Shown: positions 35,508-44,692, counted from the first letter of the stretch. The stretch is DNA of 61,924 nucleotides from Phaeobacter sp. HF9A (GCF_011806385.1 NZ_JAATOX010000010.1:1-61924); one strand, 5' to 3'. Notes: generated by a model from the letters alone, not told the origin. Numbers and translations are program-made.

Positions 35508-37982
35508 TTGAGACGCCTCACGCTACCGAACCTGCATCGCTGGCTGATATCAGGTGCCGCCGTGGTCTTGACACTGCTGGCGGTCCAGGCGTTTCGGCTT
35601 GGCAACAATGTGCAGAACCGGATCGAGGCGTTGTCAACCGCGGCGACGGACAACCTGCAATGGACCCTGTCCCAGGCCGAAGTCGATTATCTGAAGTATC
35701 AGCAGGCGGCGATCCTGACTGCGGGGCCCGGCGATCTGCCGTTGTTGCGCAGGCAGTTTGACATTTACTACAGCCGGATCGTGACCTTTCAGGAGAGCGC
35801 GCTTTATGCCGGGATCCGCGAAACCGAAGACGGCGGCCGCACGCTTGAACGGCTGCGCGAGGGGTTGCATCAGCAGGCGGCTTTGATTGACGCCAGCGAC
35901 GATGTGCTGCTGGCGCGGCTCGATGATCTGCGAAAGATGGTTGAAAGCGATGGCGCGGAGGTGCGGGACCTCGCCCTGATGGGGGTGGTGATCCAGGCGG
36001 AGACGGCAGGCGCCGAACGGGTGCTGTTGCACCGCCTGTTCCTGAGGCTGAGCTTCGTCGTCGGCACGCTGTTGCTGGCGCTTGCAACGACGGCTTTGCT
36101 GATCTTGCTGCTCTATCGCCGTGGTCAGCGGCTGGCGGCCTTGCAGGCAACCGAGGCGGCCCGAACCGAGGCGATGGTCACCTCTTCGCTGGATGCCATC
36201 CTGATGGCGGATAAGCGCGGCCGGATCACCGCGTTCAACGGCGCGGCGGAACGTATCTTTGCCTATTCCGCCGAAGAGGCCAAGGGCATGCCGATCAATG
36301 CGCTGATCTCGTTGGATCCGGATATCATGTCGGCCCAGAGCCGGCTTGAAGAGGCAATGGGCGGCGATGACCGTATTCAGCTGACCGCCACCCGCAAGAC
36401 CGGAGAAATCCTGCCGGTCGAAGTCTCCTTGAAGGTCAGTAAATCCAGCGGCCACCAGGTCTTGGTCAGCTATGTGCGCGACATCTCCAACCGCCTTCGC
36501 GCCGAGGAGGATCTGCGCCGCGCCCGCGACGAGGCGCTCGCCGGAGAACGGGCCAAGGACAAGCTGCTGACGGTGATGAGCCACGAGATGCGCACCCCGT
36601 TGACGGGCATCCTCGGTTCGCTGGATCTGCTGGAAGACATGCAGCCTTCGCCGGAGCAACGGAAATACCTACAGGCCATGCGCGTTTCGGGCGAATTGCT
36701 GTTGCATCATGTCAATGATGTGCTGGAGCTGTCACGGCTGGAAGCCGGCGCCGAACCCGAAGAGGCCCGGCCCTTTGATCTCAATGAGCTTGTCACCGGC
36801 CTGGTGGACAGTCAAAAGGCCAACGCGCTGAAAAACAACAATGAACTCAGCATCTATTGCAGTCTTGGCGATAACGACGGGGTGTTGGGGCAGGCGCGCA
36901 GTGTGCAGCAGGTGCTGCTGAACCTGGTGGGCAATGCGATCAAATTCACCCGTGACGGCGCGATCTCGGTGGATGTGATCCGGGGCGAGGGCGATCTGGT
37001 TGAATTCAGCGTGGCGGATACGGGCAAGGGGATCGGCGCCGAAGATCTGGAGCGTATTTTCGACGATTTCATCATGCTCGACCCAAGCTATAAACGCGGC
37101 AGCGAGGGCACCGGCCTGGGTCTGGCGATCTCGCAGCGGCTGGTGCATCGGATGGGGGGCGAAATCGCCTGCGAAAGCGAGCTTGGCGAGGGCAGTATCT
37201 TCAGTTTCTCGGTGCCCTTGCCCCCCGCGTCGCTGCGCGATCACCAGGCTGTCGTGGTTCAGGAAACCCGGGCACAGGCGCGCAATCTCCTGGTCATCGA
37301 GGACAATGACATCAACCGGTTGCTGTTGGAAAAGATGCTGAGCGACCTTGGTCATTGCGTGGTCACTGCCAGCGGCGGCGCAGAGGGCTTGTCGTTGGTC
37401 GAAGCCCATGATTTTGACCTGATCCTCACCGATATCAGCATGCCCGAAGTCGACGGCATGGAGGTGCTGCGCCGCATACGGGCTGAGCGATTGGCCGATG
37501 ATATCGAGGTTGTCGCGCTGACAGCCCATGCCGCCGCCGAAGATCATGCCCGCATTCTTGACGCGGGCTTTGCCGAGGTCTTGACCAAGCCGATCAACCG
37601 CGCGGCCCTGGGCGATCTGGTGGTGCGCCGCAGCCGAGGGCAGGGCGCGGTTGTGGATCACGCCCCCCGCGAGGGTGAGTCCGACCTTGCACAGTTCGTC
37701 CAGGCGGTGGGCCCCGAGAAAGCGCAGCATTTCCTGTCGGTGTTTCGAAGCGACGTGAAGATCCTGAGCGACGCATTGGGGCAAAGCGCAGAGCTGACAG
37801 AGGATCATCGACAAGAAGCCCATCGCCTCGCCGGATCCGCCGCCGTCCTGGGGCTGGCAGAGCTACGTGCGTGCATGCTGGAGATAGAGCAGGCAAACAC
37901 CAATGCCGTCCCCTCCTTGGAGGGGTTCAATAGGGCCTGGCAGTCCGCCGATACCATGTTGGCAGGCTTCGTGGGCGCCTAG
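35508..37982 (+). CDS. Hybrid histidine kinase with PAS, receiver and HPt domains
   Basis: 824-aa membrane sensor kinase. TM1 is about 13-32; a periplasmic, mostly helical domain follows to about 180; TM2 is about 183-205. Then come a PAS domain (about 220-330), a HisKA domain with His359 (SHEMRTPL), a HATPase domain (NAIKF, DTGKGIG, GTGLGLAIS), a receiver with Asp642 (LILTDISMPE), and a C-terminal HPt with His772 (AHRLAGSA). A full internal phosphorelay is thus present. The start is TTG with GGAG upstream; no ATG lies before TM1. The probable output is the divergent LuxR-type regulator, and the input may come through the periplasmic protein just upstream. Confidence 0.92.
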   Translation: MRRLTLPNLHRWLISGAAVVLTLLAVQAFRLGNNVQNRIEALSTAATDNLQWTLSQAEVDYLKYQQAAILTAGPGDLPLLRRQFDIYYSRIVTFQESALYAGIRETEDGGRTLERLREGLHQQAALIDASDDVLLARLDDLRKMVESDGAEVRDLALMGVVIQAETAGAERVLLHRLFLRLSFVVGTLLLALATTALLILLLYRRGQRLAALQATEAARTEAMVTSSLDAILMADKRGRITAFNGAAERIFAYSAEEAKGMPINALISLDPDIMSAQSRLEEAMGGDDRIQLTATRKTGEILPVEVSLKVSKSSGHQVLVSYVRDISNRLRAEEDLRRARDEALAGERAKDKLLTVMSHEMRTPLTGILGSLDLLEDMQPSPEQRKYLQAMRVSGELLLHHVNDVLELSRLEAGAEPEEARPFDLNELVTGLVDSQKANALKNNNELSIYCSLGDNDGVLGQARSVQQVLLNLVGNAIKFTRDGAISVDVIRGEGDLVEFSVADTGKGIGAEDLERIFDDFIMLDPSYKRGSEGTGLGLAISQRLVHRMGGEIACESELGEGSIFSFSVPLPPASLRDHQAVVVQETRAQARNLLVIEDNDINRLLLEKMLSDLGHCVVTASGGAEGLSLVEAHDFDLILTDISMPEVDGMEVLRRIRAERLADDIEVVALTAHAAAEDHARILDAGFAEVLTKPINRAALGDLVVRRSRGQGAVVDHAPREGESDLAQFVQAVGPEKAQHFLSVFRSDVKILSDALGQSAELTEDHRQEAHRLAGSAAVLGLAELRACMLEIEQANTNAVPSLEGFNRAWQSADTMLAGFVGA

Positions 37983-38439
37983 GACCAAAGCCCTCGGCGC
38001 GAATGAAGCGCCGGTGAGACCCGTATTATCAAGAATCAAAAGGACACCCTAAAAAGGCAGGGTGGTTCTTTGCGAGACAATAGCCCCGAGGTGCAGGTTT
38101 GTGGAAGGACACCGAGATCAATTTCCGACAGAACGATTATGTCATCTACTGGAGGTCGGGCCTCCTCTAGCATTTCATTCGATGAATGAAGCGGCAACCA
38201 AGGCCCGACGCGATCTGTCTCGCGGTGGGAAGTGACAAGAAAAGTCCGCAAAGGCCGAGAATATGGATATCGAATTTCATAGGTTCTGCACCGCAGACCA
38301 GCATCAGGCGCTGGGTTCATGGCAAATCGCGCTATCTTGTATCAGCGCCGCATTGCTTACCATATGCTTGCGCATGCCAAACACCCCCTGAGCCACCTAA
38401 CTGAGGTGTCTTGTAAATCTATGATCTACTTGGGGATTT
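37983..38439. other. 457-base gap after the hybrid kinase
   Basis: Base composition is lower in G+C than neighbouring genes. A bulged hairpin (AAAGGACACCCT with AGGGTGGTTCTTT, about 38038-38073) may terminate the kinase transcript. A 94-codon minus-strand frame (38036-38320) exists but has no recognisable similarity, signal or good ribosome-binding site. I see no supported gene; a small RNA cannot be excluded. Confidence 0.4.
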
Positions 38440-38514
38440 TGGCTCCGGCGGTAGGGATCGAACCTACGACCAATTGATTAACAGTCAACTGCTCTACCGC
38501 TGAGCTACGCCGGA
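38440..38514 (-). tRNA. tRNA-Asn (GUU), copy 1
   Basis: The minus strand folds into a 75-base cloverleaf with encoded CCA: acceptor start TCCGGCG, D-arm GCTCAGCGGTAGAGC, anticodon loop CTGTTAA (anticodon GTT), and T-arm GGTTCGATCC. It is identical, base for base, to the tRNA at 43232-43306, and 43 bases upstream are also identical. Confidence 0.97.
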
Positions 38515-38526
38515 GTGTGAGCGACC

Positions 38527-38555
38527 GTATAGCGAGGGGATTTCGGGGCGTCCAG
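38527..38555 (-). promoter_or_regulatory. Putative promoter of tRNA-Asn copy 1
   Basis: On the minus strand, CTGGAC and CTATAC lie 17 bases apart, with the second ending 12 bases before the tRNA. The identity between the two tRNA-Asn upstream regions stops just before this -35-like box, which argues that the repeat unit is promoter plus tRNA. Confidence 0.55.
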
Positions 38556-38583
38556 AGCGAATTTGCCTGTGCGGGCAAAAAAT

Positions 38584-39507
38584 TCAGATATCAGCCGCAA
38601 AGCGGACCTGTGTCGTTAGGGGGCCGAGGGCCTGGGCTTTGCCACGTTGGTGAAGGTCGACCAGATGTGCAAAAACATTTCGCTCCGCGGCCAGGAGAAG
38701 GGCGCTTGGGGTCTCTGTGTAGATCAGTTGGGTCAATTCCGCTGCATTTGCGCTTGCGCGGCGCAAATGGTCGAGAATTGCCGTTTCACGCGACAATCTG
38801 TGTTCGATCAACCAGTCAAGTCGCGCTGCCGGCTCTGACACTTGATCACCATGCCCGGGCAGAAAGCGCGTCCAGCGGCGATGCTGTAAACGTCGGCATG
38901 AGGCCATGAAATCGGTCAGGTCACCGTCGGGGGGCGAGACCAGGGAACTTGCCCATCCCATGACATGATCGCCGGAGAACAGGGTGTCGCCAAGCGCAAA
39001 GCAGAGATGATTGCCGATATGGCCGGGCGTGTGCAGCGCTTCAAGTGACCAGCCCTCCGCCGAGACCACCTCGCCGTCTTTGAGGCACCGGTCGCAAGCG
39101 AACTCGCGATCCATCCCTTCGCCGCCGTCAGCGACCCCCTGGGTGACGAGTTCTTCCATGATGGCGCTGCGTCCGGCGCGGAAATCGCCGAATGCAAGGA
39201 TCGGCGCGCCGGTCTCTGCCTGAAGCGCGGCGGCGAGCGGTGAATGGTCCAGATGGCTATGAGTGACAAGGATATGGCTGATCCGTTGCCCCGGCTCCAA
39301 CGCCGCAAGCAGCGCGGCAAGGTGGCTCGACGAGGCGGGGCCAGGGTCAATAACAGCAATGTCGCGGGTGCCGATCAGATAGCTATTGGTGCCACGATAG
39401 GTCATGGGCGACGGGTTCGGAGCGAGAATGCGGCGCACCATTGGCGTGATCTGTTCCGGCACCCCGGGTTTAGGGTTGAACCCATCCGTTGCTTGCGCTC
39501 TGCTCAT
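38584..39507 (-). CDS. MBL-fold metallo-hydrolase (LACTB2-like)
   Basis: 307-aa cytoplasmic metallo-beta-lactamase-fold hydrolase. The zinc motif is THSHLDHSP, with further ligands in TPGHIGNH, the Asp of SGDHVMGW, and FLPGHGD. The C-terminal helical part (DWLIEHRLSRETAIL) resembles LACTB2-like proteins, some of which are endoribonucleases; the substrate here is unknown. Start at 39507 with AGAGG upstream. It is divergent from the orphan histidine kinase with 55 bases between starts. It lies just inside the block bracketed by the two tRNA-Asn genes. Confidence 0.9.
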   Translation of the reverse strand: MSRAQATDGFNPKPGVPEQITPMVRRILAPNPSPMTYRGTNSYLIGTRDIAVIDPGPASSSHLAALLAALEPGQRISHILVTHSHLDHSPLAAALQAETGAPILAFGDFRAGRSAIMEELVTQGVADGGEGMDREFACDRCLKDGEVVSAEGWSLEALHTPGHIGNHLCFALGDTLFSGDHVMGWASSLVSPPDGDLTDFMASCRRLQHRRWTRFLPGHGDQVSEPAARLDWLIEHRLSRETAILDHLRRASANAAELTQLIYTETPSALLLAAERNVFAHLVDLHQRGKAQALGPLTTQVRFAADI

Positions 39508-39562
39508 TGGATCATCCTCTTGGGGCAAATGCCCGGCAATTTTCCTCCGCTTAGGCTTAGCC

Positions 39563-40891
39563 ATGAACCTCTCGCGCCTCAAACACTATATGCCACGACT
39601 GCCCAGCGGGATTTACGGTCGGGCGGCCCTGATCCTGTTGATGCCGGTTGTGGTGTTGCAGATCGTTGTGTCCTTTGCGTTTATCCGTCGCGATCTTGAA
39701 AATATCACCCGCCAGATGGCGCAGACCATGTCGCGTGAGTTCATCATGATCAACGACGAGATCGGCGGCGCGCAAACACAGGAGGAGGCGATGGCGCGGC
39801 TGGCGCCGTTGCTGCGCCCCTTGCAGATCAAGCTGCGTTTCCTGGCACCTGATGAGCAGATTCCGCCGGATCAGATCTCGTTTGAGGATTTTTCGGGCCG
39901 CATCGTGCGCTCGACGCTTCGTCTGACCCTGCCGAATTTCGAATCGATCCAGTTGCCGGAGGGGCGACAGATTCGCGTCATTATGGATACCGACCTCGGA
40001 CCGCTGGAGATGGAGTTTAGTCGCAGGCGCGTGAGCGCCGCGGCGCCGCACCAGTTGATTGTGACCATGGTGGTCTTTGGTTTTTTGCTGGTGGTGATCG
40101 CCATGGCCTATATGCGCAATCAGCTGCGACCGATCAAACGATTGGCCGAAGCCGCCGAGGCCTTTGGCCGGGGCCGGATGATTCCCTACCAACCCCGCGG
40201 CGCCACCGAAGTCCGCGCCGCGGGCGCTGCTTTTGTTGACATGCGCGCGCGCATTGATCGTCAGATTGAACAGCGCACGCTGATGCTGTCCGGGGTGAGC
40301 CATGATTTGCGCACTCCTTTGACCCGGCTCAAGTTGAGCCTGTCGTTTCTGGAGGATGAGGACGCCGCGTCGATGCGCCAGGACGTGCGCGAGATGGAAG
40401 AGATGGTCGATGCTTTCCTTGATTTCTCCCGGGGTGTGACAACCAGCGAAATGGAAGAGAGCGATCCCGGCGAGCTGGTGCAAGACGCGATAGAGGATTG
40501 GGTGCGTCAGGGAAAAAACGTGCAGCTGATCGACCTGTCAGGCAATCGGGTGGTGCCCTTGCGGGCGGCAGCGGTGCGTCGTGCGCTGGACAATCTCATC
40601 TCCAACGCGGTGCGCTATGGCACGCAAGCGCGGGTTTCGGTGGCGGTCACTCAGAAATCCCTGCGCATCCGGGTGGATGACGACGGGCCCGGCATTCCCG
40701 AAGACCTGCGCGGAGACGCCATGCGCCCCTTTACGCGATTGGATCCCGCCCGCAATCAGGACCGCGGCACCGGCGTCGGGCTGGGCTTGGCCATCGTGGC
40801 CGATATTGCACGCGCGCATGGCGGGATTTTGCGCCTGGGCACCAGCGATGACCTGGGGGGGTTGCGCGCAGATATCGTTATTGCGCTTTGA
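39563..40891 (+). CDS. EnvZ-like sensor histidine kinase, orphan
   Basis: 442-aa membrane histidine kinase. TM1 is about 20-40 (LILLMPVVVLQIVVSFAFI), a periplasmic domain runs to about 165, and TM2 is about 170-190. Then come HAMP (QLRPIKRLAEAAEAFGRG), HisKA with His247 (SGVSHDLRTPLTRLKLSL), and HATPase with NAVRYG, DDGPGIP and GVGLGLAIV. The layout is that of EnvZ-type osmosensing or envelope kinases. No response regulator gene is adjacent, so its partner must lie elsewhere. It is convergent with the chemoreceptor gene and divergent from the metallo-hydrolase. Confidence 0.92.
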   Translation: MNLSRLKHYMPRLPSGIYGRAALILLMPVVVLQIVVSFAFIRRDLENITRQMAQTMSREFIMINDEIGGAQTQEEAMARLAPLLRPLQIKLRFLAPDEQIPPDQISFEDFSGRIVRSTLRLTLPNFESIQLPEGRQIRVIMDTDLGPLEMEFSRRRVSAAAPHQLIVTMVVFGFLLVVIAMAYMRNQLRPIKRLAEAAEAFGRGRMIPYQPRGATEVRAAGAAFVDMRARIDRQIEQRTLMLSGVSHDLRTPLTRLKLSLSFLEDEDAASMRQDVREMEEMVDAFLDFSRGVTTSEMEESDPGELVQDAIEDWVRQGKNVQLIDLSGNRVVPLRAAAVRRALDNLISNAVRYGTQARVSVAVTQKSLRIRVDDDGPGIPEDLRGDAMRPFTRLDPARNQDRGTGVGLGLAIVADIARAHGGILRLGTSDDLGGLRADIVIAL

Positions 40892-41063
40892 CAAGAACGG
40901 CCGTTTCCGCGCAAGCGCGCCAGGCGGAGCTTTCTGCACGGGCGCTGTGGCAGCTATAGTGGCGCCTTGACTAAAAAACGGCTCCTCCGCGCAGGATGCA
41001 GATGTGTGCTTACTTCGCGGGCGACATCGAGTACCCCCCTCGGACTGCCATTCCTTGCAACGT

Positions 41064-41096
41064 GAAAAAGCTGGTCTCCATAGTGGAAACCAGCTC
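41064..41096 (-). terminator. Rho-independent terminator of the chemoreceptor gene
   Basis: Minus strand: GAGCTGGTTTCC pairs with GGAGACCAGC around ACTAT and is followed by TTTTTCACG, about 50 bases past the stop codon. Confidence 0.85.
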
Positions 41097-41142
41097 CTGT
41101 CTTGATGGATGGCAAGGGGAAGGCCCCTGCCGTCATTGCAAT

Positions 41143-42966
41143 CTAGAAGTCATCCCAGATCTTGGAATTGCCACTGTCAGCTCCAACCGCGGCTTTGGTC
41201 GGCTCGGGGGTGTAGTCCCAATCCTCGCCATAAGCAGAGGGCGCTGCGATCTCTTCTTCTGCATCCGGCTTGGCCGCCATGACATGGACGTTGCTCTGGG
41301 CGTTACCCAGCTTGAAGTGAGAGACCATACCGGCAAGGTTGGTGGCGTTGGCCTTCAACATGTGGCTTGCGGCTGTGGCTTCTTCGACCATCGCGGCGTT
41401 TTGCTGGGTCACCTGATCCAGTTCCACCATCCCGCTGTTGATATCACCAAGCCCGGCGGATTGCTCGCTCGCACCCTGTGCGATATCGGAAATCAGGCCA
41501 GAGATCTGGGTGACGCGCTCCACGATATTGTGCAGCGCTTCGCCTGCTTTGCCAACCAGATCGACGCCGCGCTCCACCTGTTTGGAGGAATCGCCGATAA
41601 GCGTCTTGATCTCCATCGCCGCGTCAGAGGATCGCTGCGCAAGGGCGCGCACCTCGGAGGCAACCACGGCAAAGCCCCGTCCAGCCTCGCCGGCCCGCGC
41701 CGCCTCAACACCAGCGTTCAGCGCCAAGAGGTTGGTTTGGAAGGCAATGTCGTCAATCACACCGATGATCTGCGAGATATGGCTCGAGGATTGTTCGATT
41801 TCGGTCATTGCAGAGACGGCGCTGTTCACAACTGTGCCGCTATTGACCGCCTCAGCCTTGGCTTCATCCATGGTATTGGAAACGCTGGTTGCCCCCTCGG
41901 CTGCCTGGCGCACCGATGCGGTCAACTCGTCCAGCGCCGCAGCTGTTTCTTCAAGCGTTGCGGCCTGGCTTTCGGTCCTGCGCGCAAGGTCATCAGAGGC
42001 GGAACTGATCTCGGTCGAGCCATTCTGAATGCTCTCAGCTGCATCAACCACCGCAGAGACGGTATCAAACAAACGATGCACCAAGGCGTTGAAGTCTTCG
42101 CGCAGTTTTTCGTATTCCGCCGGGAAGTCTTCGTCGATCTTCACCGTGAGATCGCCGGTGGAGAGTTCCCCAAGCGCGTGGCTCAGCACTGTGACAACAT
42201 GCTCCTGGGCCGCGTCTTGCTTGCGCTTTTCTTCTTCCATGCGCTGCTGTTCCGCAGAGGTATTGCGAAAATCGACCAGAGCCTTGCCGAGCGCACCGAT
42301 TTCATCGCGACGATCCGCTTCCGGGATGTCCCGGGTCAGATCGCCATGCTGAAGCGCGTCGATATGGGTCACCACATCCCCGATGGGACGCGAGACCGCG
42401 ACTGCGATCATGTAAAAGATGATCGAAAACCCTGCGAAGATCGCAAAGCCAAGCCCTGCGGCCACCACATTGGCATGCATGATCTGGTTGGAAATGATCG
42501 AGGTATCCAATGCCCAGATCATGTTGCCCGCCTGCTCGCCGTCAAAGAGCAGCGGCGTCATGAAATAGGTGTAGTCCCCCACCTCCATACGCGGCTCTTC
42601 CGACTGGAGCATTTCGTCGGCATGCGCGATCCAATCCTCCTGCATTGTGTCGCCGATATGGGCTTCGGCAAGAACGGCGCCACTGCTAACCACACGGGCA
42701 AAGACAAAAGTCTCGCGCTCCGCCAAGGAGCGTAGCGTGGTATTCGCAAGCTCCTCGTCGTAGTTCCATGCGGCAGTCGCCAGCGGGGCCGCAATATAGG
42801 ATTCGGTGAGCACGACCTGCTCTTCAAACCCTGAATATAGGGCGGTGGACAGGCGTTGAGCCCAGAACGTCGTGATGACGCCGATCATCATCAACAAGCC
42901 AGCCATCCCAGGGAGCAGGATCTTTTGTTTTACTGGCATGTTACGGAACCAAGACTTCAAGAACAT
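41143..42966 (-). CDS. Methyl-accepting chemotaxis protein
   Basis: 607-aa transmembrane chemoreceptor. TM1 is about 18-38, a periplasmic sensing domain runs to about 165, and TM2 is about 165-190 ([21 protein letters not shown]). A HAMP pair ([20 protein letters not shown]) leads to the signalling coiled coil with the hairpin tip [23 protein letters not shown] (shortened here: [13 protein letters not shown]) and [15 protein letters not shown]. The protein ends in IWDDF, matching the xWxxF tether that binds CheR and CheB in high-abundance receptors. GGAGGG precedes the ATG at 42966. No che genes are near; the ligand is unknown. Confidence 0.95.
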   Translation of the reverse strand: MFLKSWFRNMPVKQKILLPGMAGLLMMIGVITTFWAQRLSTALYSGFEEQVVLTESYIAAPLATAAWNYDEELANTTLRSLAERETFVFARVVSSGAVLAEAHIGDTMQEDWIAHADEMLQSEEPRMEVGDYTYFMTPLLFDGEQAGNMIWALDTSIISNQIMHANVVAAGLGFAIFAGFSIIFYMIAVAVSRPIGDVVTHIDALQHGDLTRDIPEADRRDEIGALGKALVDFRNTSAEQQRMEEEKRKQDAAQEHVVTVLSHALGELSTGDLTVKIDEDFPAEYEKLREDFNALVHRLFDTVSAVVDAAESIQNGSTEISSASDDLARRTESQAATLEETAAALDELTASVRQAAEGATSVSNTMDEAKAEAVNSGTVVNSAVSAMTEIEQSSSHISQIIGVIDDIAFQTNLLALNAGVEAARAGEAGRGFAVVASEVRALAQRSSDAAMEIKTLIGDSSKQVERGVDLVGKAGEALHNIVERVTQISGLISDIAQGASEQSAGLGDINSGMVELDQVTQQNAAMVEEATAASHMLKANATNLAGMVSHFKLGNAQSNVHVMAAKPDAEEEIAAPSAYGEDWDYTPEPTKAAVGADSGNSKIWDDF

Positions 42967-43190
42967 GATGTCCCTCCAATTCGTTTGGGCTGACATTGCC
43001 ACAGGAGAATTTTTTTTTCGTTAAACCGGCTCCGCATGATGGCTGGCTGCGTAAAAGCACCCTCAATGTCATAATATTCTTTAATATGAATGACCTGTGA
43101 GGTTCTCGCGAGCCGTGAGGGGACGCAGGAGAAAGCCGGGACGCTCACCAAATTCCCCTGCAAAAAATCGCGAATACTGTAATATTTTCT

Positions 43191-43219
43191 CTGGACGCCC
43201 CGAAATCCCCTCGCTATAC
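43191..43219 (+). promoter_or_regulatory. Putative promoter of tRNA-Asn copy 2
   Basis: CTGGAC (43191-43196) and CTATAC (43214-43219) stand 17 bases apart, the latter 12 bases before the tRNA. The identical arrangement precedes copy 1. Upstream identity between the copies ends at 43189. Confidence 0.55.
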
Positions 43220-43231
43220 GGTCGCTCACAC

Positions 43232-43306
43232 TCCGGCGTAGCTCAGCGGTAGAGCAGTTGACTGTTAATCAATTGGTCGTAGGTTCGATCCCTACCGCCG
43301 GAGCCA
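43232..43306 (+). tRNA. tRNA-Asn (GUU), copy 2
   Basis: Identical in all 75 bases, CCA included, to the tRNA at 38440-38514 but on the opposite strand. Anticodon loop CTGTTAA reads GUU for Asn codons. The two genes with their 43-base leaders form a 118-bp inverted repeat around 4.6 kb. Confidence 0.97.
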
Positions 43307-43332
43307 AATTCTCCTTGAGAATACAAGATGAT

Positions 43333-43368
43333 AAAGGCCGCCTCCACAGGGCGGCTTTCGTCATTTTT
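43333..43368 (+). terminator. Probable terminator of tRNA-Asn copy 2
   Basis: AAAGGCCGCC and GGCGGCTTT form a stem with a TCCACAG-type loop about 30 bases after the tRNA, followed by CGTCATTTTT. Confidence 0.65.
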
Positions 43369-43641
43369 GGCCGGAGGAGCCAACATTCCACACTGTTTGA
43401 TGGCTTCAAGCCGCTTTGATTGATCGTCGAAGTGTTTCGCGCCGCCGAGAAGGCCCAAACGGTGCGCATGGCGGCGGTGTTGCGCGTTCACGAAAGCGTC
43501 CGCCATATCGTGATCGACGAAGCTCTGCACTGTGTCGAAACTGTTTCGAATATGACATATGCGCCGCCATCTCTGCGGTACTCTGATCGCGAACAACAGA
43601 CTCGCGCGTTTGGCCGAGAGGGAACAGATGTATCTGGGGAA
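43369..43641. other. Intergenic stretch between tRNA-Asn and tRNA-Ile
   Basis: About 270 bases with no supported gene. Short open frames on both strands show no family similarity. No integrase or tRNA-fragment repeat, as would mark an integrated element, was found. Confidence 0.45.
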
Positions 43642-43717
43642 TGGTAGGCCCGGCAGGATTCGAACCTGCAACCAAAGCGTTATGAGCGCTCTGCTCTAAC
43701 CGTTGAGCTACAGGCCC
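43642..43717 (-). tRNA. tRNA with CAU anticodon, probably tRNA-Ile2
   Basis: 76-base cloverleaf with encoded CCA on the minus strand: GGGCCTG acceptor start, GCTCAACGGTTAGAGC D-arm, anticodon loop CTCATAA, T-arm GGTTCGAATCC. CAU could be Met or lysidine-modified Ile. The CTCATAA loop in a GAGCG/CGCTT stem and the GGGCCTGTAGC start match the AUA-reading tRNA-Ile2 of proteobacteria better than elongator Met. Confidence 0.9.
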
Positions 43718-43732
43718 ACCTGGAAAAACTGG

Positions 43733-44683
43733 TTAGGTAATGGTGGCGGAGAGGTCAAGCGGTGATTGAGCGCGAGGCGGGCGATCCTGCGGGTGCAGCG
43801 CCTCTTGCAGCCGCTCGGCAATGCCGTCGATAATCAGCTCTCGTCGCCGGTCTCGGCTGTGGCGAGACGGGTAGACGGCGAAGATATCCTTGTTGGGCGC
43901 GGTCCAGTCTGGCAGCACCCGCTCATAGGTGCCACTGCGGAGCAGCTCCTGAACAAAGAACAGCGGAGCGCGGGTGTAGCCGGCACCATTGCTGACGGCC
44001 CGCATGATGAGTTCGGGATCATCCGCCGTGAACCCGACCCGGATCGGCGCCAGCGACTCCACCCCGTCACGCAACATGGGGAAGAATCCCTTGGTCTGGT
44101 CTTCGTGATATTGGATGAATTTCAACCGCTTGAGGTCCTCTGGCCGTTGTGGGCGGCCGATGTTGTCGAGGTAGCCCGAGGTGGCAAAAAGCACGGTTTC
44201 AATCTCGCCGATGCGCCGCCCGACGCCATCGGTATCGCCCAGGCGACCGGAGCGAATGGCGAGATCGAAATTCTCCCGCACCACATTGACCAGCCGGTCA
44301 TCCACCCGCATCACGATATTGAGGTCCTCATGCTGCTGATCGAGCTCCAGCAGCAGCGGCCCGACCACTTTGCGCGCAAGGAACGTGTTGACGCTGATGC
44401 GGAACACGCCAGAGAGGCTGGTGTCCAACACGCTGAGTTCCGCCAACATCCGGTCATAGCCGCCCAGAAGGCCCTGGGCGTGATCATAGACCAGCTCTCC
44501 GGCGCGGGTGGCGCGGACGCCCTGCGCGGTGCGGTGCAAGAGCTGTTGACCGATGAGCTGTTCGAGCTGTTTGATCTGCTGGCTGATCGCCGATTGAGTC
44601 AGGCTGCGTCGCTGTGCGGCGCGGTTGAGGCTACCTTCGTCCAGCGCGACCGTAAAAGTTTCGAGAAGCGTCAATCGGTCCAT
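43733..44683 (-). CDS. LysR-family transcriptional regulator
   Basis: 316-aa regulator. The N-terminal winged helix-turn-helix (residues 1-60) includes GSLNRAAQRRSLTQSAISQQIKQLE split over its helices (AAQRRSLTQSAISQQ). A linker helix and the effector-binding periplasmic-protein-like domain follow (GVFRISVNTFLARKVVGP at its start). The C-terminal 30 residues are Pro/Arg-rich and not part of the fold. It is divergent from the exported metallo-hydrolase across 121 bases holding an ATTAG palindrome, the classic LysR-plus-target layout, so it probably controls that gene and itself. Confidence 0.93.
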   Translation of the reverse strand: MDRLTLLETFTVALDEGSLNRAAQRRSLTQSAISQQIKQLEQLIGQQLLHRTAQGVRATRAGELVYDHAQGLLGGYDRMLAELSVLDTSLSGVFRISVNTFLARKVVGPLLLELDQQHEDLNIVMRVDDRLVNVVRENFDLAIRSGRLGDTDGVGRRIGEIETVLFATSGYLDNIGRPQRPEDLKRLKFIQYHEDQTKGFFPMLRDGVESLAPIRVGFTADDPELIMRAVSNGAGYTRAPLFFVQELLRSGTYERVLPDWTAPNKDIFAVYPSRHSRDRRRELIIDGIAERLQEALHPQDRPPRAQSPLDLSATIT

Positions 44684-44692
44684 GGGCTTGCC

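Noticed and set aside
40996-42735. 579-codon plus-strand open frame over the chemoreceptor
   Set aside because: Antisense to a full chemoreceptor coding sequence; its composition (Cys, His, Gly, Arg rich) is that of a mirror frame.
43243-43675. Short minus-strand frames between the tRNA-Asn and tRNA-Ile2 genes
   Set aside because: They run through the tRNA genes themselves and show no similarity, so they are not coding.
38440-43717. Genomic island integrated at tRNA genes
   Set aside because: No integrase, no direct tRNA 3'-end repeats and ordinary core-type genes between them. The repeats are inverted full tRNAs, not attachment sites.
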